Source of the DNA: Candidatus Saccharimonadales bacterium
GTDB taxonomy: Bacteria > Patescibacteriota > Saccharimonadia > Saccharimonadales > Saccharimonadaceae
Direction of reading: 5' to 3'
DNA length: 18,815 nucleotides
NCBI GenBank assembly: GCA_030151825.1
Contig: JASLCP010000031.1
Location: 1-18,815, forward strand
Positions 6,863 to 12,826 of the stretch are shown here, piece by piece; the first letter of the stretch is position 1; each line of letters opens with the position of its first letter. The position numbers were made by a program, and so were the translations under genes. Under the pieces are notes generated by a model that worked only from the letters and a program-made list of their open reading frames with translations, ran no database searches and was not told where the DNA came from.

Positions 6863-7204
6863 CTAAGAAAACGCGCCTGCAATCATATCCCCAGCTGCGT
6901 AGCTAGCGGCCTCATAGTAGCCTCCACGGATCGCTTCTGCGGGTGACACTTCGCTACCAAGCACGATGGCACTCGTACCACGGAACCACGCTGCCGCTAC
7001 CTCAAAGCTTTCTTCGTGACGAGCCACGCGAGTGTAAATGGTTTCAGCGGCACGCAGACGCTGCTGCTGATCTTCGTTAGGCGACGTCTTACCGTCAATC
7101 CAGCTCTGCAAGATGCTGGTGCTGTAGGTGTTGGTGATGTAACACACCAGCTTGGCGCCAAGGTGTGCGCGTAGGTACTCTGTGATGTCCGTAATGTCTT
7201 TCAT
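6863..7204 (-). CDS. Small helix-turn-helix protein, MbcA/ParS/Xre-antitoxin-like
   Basis: This 113-residue, mostly helical protein has a likely helix-turn-helix at about residues 15-42 (ITNTYSTSILQSWIDGKTSP, the LQSWIDGK part being typical of a recognition helix). Its C-terminal part contains AAWFRGTSAIVLG and SPAEAIRGG, which recall the DUF2384 region of MbcA/ParS/Xre antitoxins (W..G....LGG.SP.E.l..G). In those systems the antitoxin is next to a RES-domain toxin; none is visible here, so this is an orphan or has another regulatory job. The ATG at 7204 has GAAAGG about 6 bases upstream. A promoter is at 7238-7266 and a strong terminator follows, so it is a single-gene transcript. The family call is from memory of motifs and is moderate. 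Confidence 0.75.
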   Translation of the reverse strand: MKDITDITEYLRAHLGAKLVCYITNTYSTSILQSWIDGKTSPNEDQQQRLRAAETIYTRVARHEESFEVAAAWFRGTSAIVLGSEVSPAEAIRGGYYEAASYAAGDMIAGAFS

Positions 7205-7237
7205 GACATGCCTTTCGGTAGATGGAACGAAGGCTAT

Positions 7238-7266
7238 TACACTACTAAAATATCAATAAAGCAATA
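7238..7266 (-). promoter_or_regulatory. Promoter of the Xre/MbcA-like gene
   Basis: Minus-strand TTGCTT, a 17-base spacer and TGTAAT. +1 is near 7231, leaving a 27-base leader that contains the Shine-Dalgarno GAAAGG. Confidence 0.55.
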
Positions 7267-7353
7267 ACCTGCCTCTGTGCAACACTCCTTGCGTCGACTA
7301 CTTACCTATCTCGTATACTCATAAAATAAACCAAGCTTGCGCGACAAACATAG

Positions 7354-7382
7354 AAAAAGCACCCTGTAGCGGGTGCTTTTTT
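7354..7382 (-). terminator. Terminator of the rpsL-rpsG operon (bidirectional)
   Basis: AAAAAGCACCC and GGGTGCTTTTT form a perfect stem around TGTAGC, with T tracts on both strands. It lies 17 bases after the rpsG stop, so rpsL-rpsG transcription ends before reaching the genes between here and fusA. Confidence 0.9.
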
Positions 7383-7398
7383 ATGCAAGCGAACAAAA

Positions 7399-7878
7399 CT
7401 ATCCGCGAGCAAAGTGCGCAAATGCGCGGTTGGCCTCGGCCATTTTGTGCGTATCTTCTTTTTTCTTGAAGGCAGCACCAGCTTCGTTGTGCGCATCGAC
7501 AATCTCGAGCGCCAAACGCTGGCTATATGGCATACCGCTACGGGCGCGTGCTGACTGCACAAGCCAGCTGTAGGCAAAATGCAATTGACGGTGACCCTGA
7601 ATCGGGAATGGTATTTGGTAGTTCGCACCACCGACACGTCGGCTTTTGACTTCAAAGCTTGGGCTAACGTTTTTGAGGGCTTTTTCAAACACTTCCAGTG
7701 GATCTTCACTTTCCAATTTCTTGGCAGCTTGCTCCAAAGCGGCATACACGGCACGCTCGGCAACCAATTTTTTGCCATCAAGCATTGACTTGTTGATCAA
7801 ACGCTGCACGAGGATTGACTGGTATTTGCGATCTGGTTTTAGCTCGCGCTGGAGCTTTTTGGTAACTTTACGAGGCAT
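7399..7878 (-). CDS. rpsG: 30S ribosomal protein S7
   Basis: S7 initiates assembly of the 3' domain of 16S rRNA and lies near the E site. This is 159 residues, near the usual length. The start MPRKV, the EVKSRRVGGANYQIP segment (the conserved beta-ribbon entry) and the C-terminal KKKEDTHKMAEANRAFAHF are diagnostic. The ATG overlaps the rpsL stop by one base (TAATG), with AAGGAGG ten bases upstream inside the rpsL end, so the two genes are translationally coupled. The stop is TAG, followed by a strong terminator. In many bacteria S7 represses its own operon by binding the rpsL-rpsG junction; here the junction is only the 1-base overlap, so such control would have to use the leader or coding sequence (inference). 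Confidence 0.98.
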   Translation of the reverse strand: MPRKVTKKLQRELKPDRKYQSILVQRLINKSMLDGKKLVAERAVYAALEQAAKKLESEDPLEVFEKALKNVSPSFEVKSRRVGGANYQIPFPIQGHRQLHFAYSWLVQSARARSGMPYSQRLALEIVDAHNEAGAAFKKKEDTHKMAEANRAFAHFARG

Positions 7879-8294
7879 TACTTCTTATCCTCCTTTTTAG
7901 CACCGTATTTTGAACGGCCTTGCTGGCGCTTAGCTACACCTTGAAGGTCGAGCGCGCCACGCACGATGTGATAACGCACACCTGGAAGATCCGGCACACG
8001 ACCACCGCGAACCAACACAACGGCGTGTTCCTGGAGGTTGTGGCCTTCGCCACCAATATATGCCCAGACTTCTTGCTGGTTCGTCAAGCGAACACGAGCA
8101 ACTTTACGAAGTGCTGAGTTTGGTTTTTTCGGTGTCTTGGTCGTTACTTTGATACAAACGCCACGCTTGAGTGGACCAGTCTGATCATAGTAACGGGTTT
8201 TTAGTGCGTTATGAATCTTGCCGAGCGCTGGAGATTTTGACTTCTTTACAGCGGTCTTGCGAGGTTTACGCACCAACTGGTTGATTGTTGGCAT
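7878..8294 (-). CDS. rpsL: 30S ribosomal protein S12
   Basis: S12 sits at the decoding centre. The 138-residue product starts MPTINQLVRKPR and has the conserved TPKKPNSALRKVARVRL block (the Lys associated with streptomycin sensitivity is present) and RGGRVPDLPGVRYH, including the Asp that RimO methylthiolates in other bacteria. The in-frame ATG at 8321 is rejected because family members begin at MPTI and AAGGAG lies 10 bases before 8294. The C terminus is short and Lys-rich. It is the first gene of the rpsL-rpsG transcript, with a strong promoter and a 120-base structured leader. Confidence 0.98.
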   Translation of the reverse strand: MPTINQLVRKPRKTAVKKSKSPALGKIHNALKTRYYDQTGPLKRGVCIKVTTKTPKKPNSALRKVARVRLTNQQEVWAYIGGEGHNLQEHAVVLVRGGRVPDLPGVRYHIVRGALDLQGVAKRQQGRSKYGAKKEDKK

Positions 8295-8320
8295 GAAATG
8301 CAAACTCCTTATTACAAACA

Positions 8321-8400
8321 TTAATAGAGACAGATATCGTCTCGTATGGAAATGGTGACTTCAGCATCGTCACCATTTCCTACCTCTCGGCGCTAACTCG
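8321..8400 (-). promoter_or_regulatory. Structured rpsL leader with three hairpins
   Basis: In the RNA order: CTCTCG with CGAGAG (9-base loop), then a perfect 12-bp stem GGAAATGGTGAC with GTCACCATTTCC (8348-8380, 9-base loop), then GAGAC with GTCTC just before the Shine-Dalgarno region. None has a T tract, so these look like a regulatory leader, not a terminator. It could be a binding site for S7 or S12, or an attenuation device (inference). Confidence 0.6.
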
Positions 8401-8420
8401 AGAGATGAAACTCTGGGTCG

Positions 8421-8449
8421 ATTATAGCAAAGTAGCGCTTTCTTGTCTA
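8421..8449 (-). promoter_or_regulatory. rpsL-rpsG promoter
   Basis: Minus-strand TAGACA, a 17-base spacer and TATAAT with an extended TGC just before it. This is close to consensus at every element; +1 is near 8414. Confidence 0.85.
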
Positions 8450-8517
8450 GCGCAACCAGAGACAATGACCGAAGGTGTCAATAAAAATGTCATTAAATCA
8501 AGCTTTTTGTGAATGCT

Positions 8518-8550
8518 ACAAAAAACAAGACTGTGTCAATCAGTCTTGTT
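8518..8550 (-). terminator. Terminator after the 64-codon gene and hairpin string
   Basis: Perfect 10-bp stem AACAAGACTG with CAGTCTTGTT around a 7-base loop, followed on the minus strand by TTTTG. It ends transcription coming from the rpoC side before the rpsL promoter. Confidence 0.8.
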
Positions 8551-8669
8551 ATAAGCGCCCAAGATGATACGCCGCCAAGGAGACTCAAGCCCTACCGCGA
8601 TGTGTGGCACCGCGGTAGGGCGAGCTCTCCCTGACGGGAGTACTAGACGAGGAACCGTGTCCTCATTTA
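8551..8669 (-). ncRNA. Hairpin string: structured 3' UTR or small RNA candidate
   Basis: Between the stop of the 64-codon gene and the terminator, the minus strand contains three stems in a row: GAGGA with TCCTC (8649-8664), CTCCC with GGGAG around a 4-base loop (8627-8640), and a perfect 11-bp GC-rich stem GCCCTACCGCG with CGCGGTAGGGC (8589-8621). No ORF and no T tract lies within. With the terminator this makes a compact RNA of about 150 bases. I do not recognise it as tmRNA, SRP RNA, 6S or RNase P RNA. No separate promoter is seen, so it may be processed from the upstream mRNA. Confidence 0.4.
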
Positions 8670-8864
8670 TTAGGGAGCCAAGCGACGAGTCTCCTCGAAA
8701 TTGACATAATCACGAGTTGGCAGTAACGTCACAGGATCATATTCCTGCCCCGTCGTGATGTTGCCCGTTAGGGCGAGATATCGTCGCATGATATCTCGCA
8801 TCGTACAGGTCGCATCGTCGAGTGGTATATGTGATTCTTCGGACGGTGTCACAGAAAACTCCAA
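8670..8864 (-). CDS. Unknown 64-aa small protein
   Basis: This is a small ORF on the operon strand between rpoC and rpsL. It is acidic at both ends and mostly helical in the middle (MRDIMRRYLALTG). The segment DPVTLLPTRDY resembles the first helix of GGDEF domains (DPLTGLPNR) but nothing else of such a domain follows, so this is probably chance. The start is uncertain: the TTG at 8864 is used because no ATG or GTG lies between it and the upstream in-frame stop; the first internal ATG is at residue 22. No Shine-Dalgarno is visible. A promoter (8898-8927), a leader inverted repeat and a terminator frame it as its own transcript, which supports it being expressed. Confidence 0.5.
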   Translation of the reverse strand: MEFSVTPSEESHIPLDDATCTMRDIMRRYLALTGNITTGQEYDPVTLLPTRDYVNFEETRRLAP

Positions 8865-8867
8865 ATG

Positions 8868-8896
8868 AATGAGTAGGTGCTTTGATAGTACTCATT
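8868..8896. repeat. Inverted repeat at the start of the 64-codon transcript
   Basis: AATGAGTA (8868-8875) and TACTCATT (8889-8896) are perfect 8-bp arms around 13 bases. The repeat spans the predicted transcription start and ends just before the TTG start, so it could be a repressor operator or a 5' hairpin. Confidence 0.5.
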
Positions 8897-8897
8897 T

Positions 8898-8927
8898 ATC
8901 ATACCGCTATCGCCCGCTGCTTTTCAA
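8898..8927 (-). promoter_or_regulatory. Promoter of the 64-codon gene
   Basis: Minus-strand TTGAAA, an 18-base spacer and TATGAT; +1 near 8891. It lies directly after the rpoC terminator. Confidence 0.5.
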
Positions 8928-8942
8928 CCGTTTTTGCACACA

Positions 8943-8978
8943 AAATCACCCGCCAGTGTTTTGGCGGGTGATTTGTTA
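8943..8978 (-). terminator. rpoBC terminator (bidirectional)
   Basis: Perfect 13-bp stem AAATCACCCGCCA with TGGCGGGTGATTT and a 6-base loop, located 17 bases after the rpoC stop. It has short T-rich flanks on both strands. Confidence 0.85.
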
Positions 8979-8991
8979 TATTGTCACCAGA

Positions 8992-11900
8992 TTAGGCAAC
9001 GATATCGAGGTCTTCGCTGATTTCTTCAGCAAGCTCTTCTTGGACTTCATCGTCAAGCACGGCGCCAGTTCCTACTGGGATCTTGCGTCCGATAATGACG
9101 TTTTCTTTCAGTCCGTGCAAGCGGTCAACACGACCCGAGGTTGCAGCATTGATCAGCACACGAGTGGTGTCCTGGAACGATGCAGCCGACAGGAAGCTAT
9201 CGCTCCAGATCGAAACCTTGGTGATACCAAGCAGCAACTGAGTATACTGAACCAACTCCTTACCTTCAGCGGCAAGTTCGGCGTTTGCATCAACGACCGC
9301 AGCCTTCGATACAATATCACCAGTCACAAATGAACTGTCGCCTGGATCTTCGATCTGCACGCGGCTGAACATCTGGCGCACGATGATCTCGAGGTGCTTG
9401 TCAGCAACGTCTTGACCCTGTGCAGCATAGATACGCAATACTTCGTTGATGATGTAGCGCTGCGTCGCTTCGGTACCCTTCAGACGCATCAAGTCGTGCA
9501 AGTTCAACGAACCGATCGTCAGACGATCACCAGCAACAACATGGTCACCAGCGCGAACAACAAGCTGAGTGCTACCTGGAATTTCGTAGCGAACTGGCGC
9601 ACCAGCATTGGCAGCGATTACCAAGGTATCTTCGGCAACCTCAACGACACCGTCAAATGGTGCAACGAGTGGTTTTGCCTCACCCTCGGTGGTTGCGAGT
9701 ACATCACCCACTTTGACATTACTGCCGGATTTGACAGAAACAGTGCGGCCTTCAAGCGCGATACGCTCAACATGACCAGCCTCTGGGGTGACCTGCACGA
9801 CATATTTTTTGCCATCTTCCCAAACATCAACAGCACCAGTCACTTCAGTAACATGCGCCTGACCCTTTGGAGTACGTGCCTCAAACAATTCTTCGACACG
9901 TGGCAGACCCTGGGTGATGTCACCACCGGCCACACCACCGGCATGGAAAGTTCGGAGCGTCAACTGCGTACCAGGCTCACCAACTGACTGAGCGGCAATC
10001 ACACCTACAGGTTGTGCACGGTCAACCAAGCTACCAGTTGCCATGTCGATACCATAACTCTTGCGTGGAATACCCTTGAGATTCTTCGTCGAAAGTACGC
10101 TCTGAATTTTTACCTCAGTAATCGATGCGTCAGCTTCGATAGCCTCAGCGATATCGCGAGGGATGAGCATGTCAGCCTCGATATGACCAGGAACAGCCTC
10201 TGCTGTAAAACGACCTGTCAAACGGCTCGCAAATTCAATCATTGTCTCTTCGGTTTCGCTACGGTAGATCGTGTATCCGGCGTCATCACCGTCCTCATCT
10301 TCAACCGTAAAGACATCTTGTGATACGTCAACCAGACGGCGAGTCAAATATCCCGAGTCGGCAGTCTTGAGGGCGGTATCGATGAGACCCTTACGGGCAC
10401 CTCGTGTTGCCACGAATGATTCAAGTGATGAAAGACCAGCCTTGTAACTTGAACGAATTGGCAGCTCGATTTCGCGGTTGGCAGCATCGACCATGATACC
10501 GATCATGGCACTCGCCAGCTTGACGTTACTGATATCACCACGAGCACCAGAGTTGACCATCACAGAAATACTGGTGTCCATATGGTTCAGTTGATCCTGC
10601 AAGAAGTCGGTTACCTTGCGGTCAACATTTCGCCATGACTGAACAGTCAAGTTGTAACGTTCTTCTTCGGTAATGAGGCCCTGATCAAACTGATCAGAGA
10701 TTTGCGTCGTTCGTTCGTCGCCTTCGGCAACAAATTCATCAATCTGCTCAAAGTTCAGATAATCATCTTTACCAGTCGATACAGCGGCTACTGTTGCAAA
10801 GCGGAACGCCAGACCCTTCATGCGGTCAGCCGTCTTGGCAGTTTCTTCGGCGCCATACTTGGTAAAGACCTTTGCCAATACTTTCTTAAGCTGTTTCTTG
10901 CTTTGGATGTTGTCATCGTATGGGAAGTCTGCAGGCAGAATTTCGTTAAAGAAAACACGACCAAGTGTTGTGTCACGGATTTTACCCTTTGCATAGACAC
11001 GGATTGGTGTTTGCAATTGAATAATGCCGTTGTCATACGCCATTTCAGCTTCGTAGACCGAGCTAAATGGTTTGCGGGTATCAGTCTGAGCAGCAGGCTT
11101 GTCGTACGTCAAGTAATAGTTACCGAGAACGACATCCTGACCAATATTCAGCACTGGCGCACCGTCGGCAGGTTTCAGCAAGTTATTCGTTGCAGACATC
11201 AGCTCGCGAGCTTCACGCTGCGCATCTTCTGAAAGTGGCAAGTGAACAGCCATCTGGTCACCATCGTAGTCGGCGTTAAAGCCATTGGCGACGAGTGGGT
11301 GCAGCTGAATCGCTTTTCCTTCAACCAATTTTGGCTGAAAGGCCTGGATTGACAAGCGGTGAAGTGATGGCGCACGGTTCAAAAGAACGTATTTGCCCTC
11401 GATAACAGCATCAAGTGCGTCCCATACCAACGTATCACCAGCTTCGATCAAACGAGTTGCCGAACGGATATTATGCGCATGTTCGCCACGGATAAGCCAG
11501 CTAATCACAAACGGCTTGAACAGCTCGAGTGCCATTTGCTTTGGTAGACCACACTGGTTGATTTTGAGCTTTGGACCGACAACAATCACTGAACGACCCG
11601 AGTAGTCAACACGCTTACCGAGAAGGTTCTGACGGAAACGACCCTGCTTACCCTTCAGCATGTCACTAATAGATTTCAGGCGGCGGCGACCACCGGTTGC
11701 GTTGACCGCACGACCACCACGAGCAGCAGAGTTGTCAACCAATGCGTCAACTGCTTCTTGCAGCATACGCATTTCGTTGCGACGAATCACCTCTGGCGCG
11801 TTTAAATCGATCAATTTCTTGAGGCGGTTATTACGGTTAATCACGCGGCGATACAGGTCGTTAAGGTCGCTGGTGGCAAAACGACCACCGGTCAATTGCA

Positions 11901-12825
11901 CCATTGGACGAAGATCCGGAGGAATTACCGGAAGGACGGTCAATGTCAGGCTACTTGGCTTGATGCCAGCAGCTTCCATACCTTCAAGTACCTTGAGGCG
12001 TTTCAGCAGTTTCTTTTCGCGCTGACCTTTGGCGCCTTCGACTTCTTCAGTCAGTTCTTTGATCAACACAGGAAGATCAATTTCATCAAGCAGGCGCTTG
12101 AGAGCAACGCCACCCATGCCGACTTCGATGATTTCTTCGTATTCTTCTGGCAAGTTACGGTAGTCGGTTTCGTTCATCATCGAACCCTTCACCAAGCTGT
12201 CCAACTGCGCCTTCTTGACGTTGTAGCTTTCGTTCAGTTCTTCGACTTCACGCGACTGCGCTTCAGCAAGTGCTTTCACATCGGCACCATCAGCTTCCGC
12301 CTCTTTTTCGTAGCGGATTTTGATAGCGGCACGACCAGCTTCTGTTTCAGCCTCAAGATCAGACAAGAATTGCTCGCGTTTTTCGCCGTCGACTGCAAGA
12401 ACGACATAGCTGGCAAAGTAGGCAACACGCTCGAGGTTACGAACGGTAATACCCAGCAGCAAGCTCATTGCACTTGGTGTGCCGCGCATAAACCAAATGT
12501 GAGCAACTGGCGCAGCAAGGCTGATATGACCCATTCGTTCACGACGAACGATTGACTTAGTCACCAGCTCACCATTCTTGTCGACAGCTGCTTCGCGTGA
12601 GCGAACACCCTTTAGTTTGCTATCATGCGGGTTAATGTCTTTGACTGGACCAAAGATTCGTTCACAAAACAGACCGTCGCGTTCTGGTTTTTGCGTTCGA
12701 TAGTTAATCGTTTCTGGCTTGGTTACTTCACCGTGACTCCATTTCAGGATGTCATCTGGGCTCGCGACCGCTAGGCGAACCGCGTCAAAATCGGCGATAC
12801 CTGTACCTGCAACAACTCGTGACAT
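8992..12825 (-). CDS. rpoC: DNA-directed RNA polymerase subunit beta'
   Basis: This is the largest catalytic subunit of RNA polymerase, 1277 residues. It has GLFCERIFGPVKD (51-63), VRRERMGHI near 93-101, the DYSGRSVIVVGP block, the Mg-binding loop as NADYDGDQ (517-524; canonical form NADFDGDQ) with the three Asp intact, and GVIAAQSVGEPGTQLTLRTFH in the trigger-loop region from about 941. The four Cys of the N-terminal zinc finger are replaced (residues 62-92 have none), as are the Cys of the second zinc site before GVIAAQS; the whole protein has only two Cys (C54 and the one in NQCGLPK). The ATG at 12825 starts the conserved MSRVV end and follows the rpoB TAA by one base, with AAAGGAGG inside the rpoB end. 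A longer in-frame start at 12933 would overlap rpoB and is rejected. Confidence 0.98.
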   Translation of the reverse strand: MSRVVAGTGIADFDAVRLAVASPDDILKWSHGEVTKPETINYRTQKPERDGLFCERIFGPVKDINPHDSKLKGVRSREAAVDKNGELVTKSIVRRERMGHISLAAPVAHIWFMRGTPSAMSLLLGITVRNLERVAYFASYVVLAVDGEKREQFLSDLEAETEAGRAAIKIRYEKEAEADGADVKALAEAQSREVEELNESYNVKKAQLDSLVKGSMMNETDYRNLPEEYEEIIEVGMGGVALKRLLDEIDLPVLIKELTEEVEGAKGQREKKLLKRLKVLEGMEAAGIKPSSLTLTVLPVIPPDLRPMVQLTGGRFATSDLNDLYRRVINRNNRLKKLIDLNAPEVIRRNEMRMLQEAVDALVDNSAARGGRAVNATGGRRRLKSISDMLKGKQGRFRQNLLGKRVDYSGRSVIVVGPKLKINQCGLPKQMALELFKPFVISWLIRGEHAHNIRSATRLIEAGDTLVWDALDAVIEGKYVLLNRAPSLHRLSIQAFQPKLVEGKAIQLHPLVANGFNADYDGDQMAVHLPLSEDAQREARELMSATNNLLKPADGAPVLNIGQDVVLGNYYLTYDKPAAQTDTRKPFSSVYEAEMAYDNGIIQLQTPIRVYAKGKIRDTTLGRVFFNEILPADFPYDDNIQSKKQLKKVLAKVFTKYGAEETAKTADRMKGLAFRFATVAAVSTGKDDYLNFEQIDEFVAEGDERTTQISDQFDQGLITEEERYNLTVQSWRNVDRKVTDFLQDQLNHMDTSISVMVNSGARGDISNVKLASAMIGIMVDAANREIELPIRSSYKAGLSSLESFVATRGARKGLIDTALKTADSGYLTRRLVDVSQDVFTVEDEDGDDAGYTIYRSETEETMIEFASRLTGRFTAEAVPGHIEADMLIPRDIAEAIEADASITEVKIQSVLSTKNLKGIPRKSYGIDMATGSLVDRAQPVGVIAAQSVGEPGTQLTLRTFHAGGVAGGDITQGLPRVEELFEARTPKGQAHVTEVTGAVDVWEDGKKYVVQVTPEAGHVERIALEGRTVSVKSGSNVKVGDVLATTEGEAKPLVAPFDGVVEVAEDTLVIAANAGAPVRYEIPGSTQLVVRAGDHVVAGDRLTIGSLNLHDLMRLKGTEATQRYIINEVLRIYAAQGQDVADKHLEIIVRQMFSRVQIEDPGDSSFVTGDIVSKAAVVDANAELAAEGKELVQYTQLLLGITKVSIWSDSFLSAASFQDTTRVLINAATSGRVDRLHGLKENVIIGRKIPVGTGAVLDDEVQEELAEEISEDLDIVA

Positions 12826-12826
12826 A

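Noticed and set aside
8700..8740. GGDEF domain in the 64-codon gene
   Set aside because: Only a short DPVTLLPTR-like string matches; the catalytic motif and the rest of the domain are absent.
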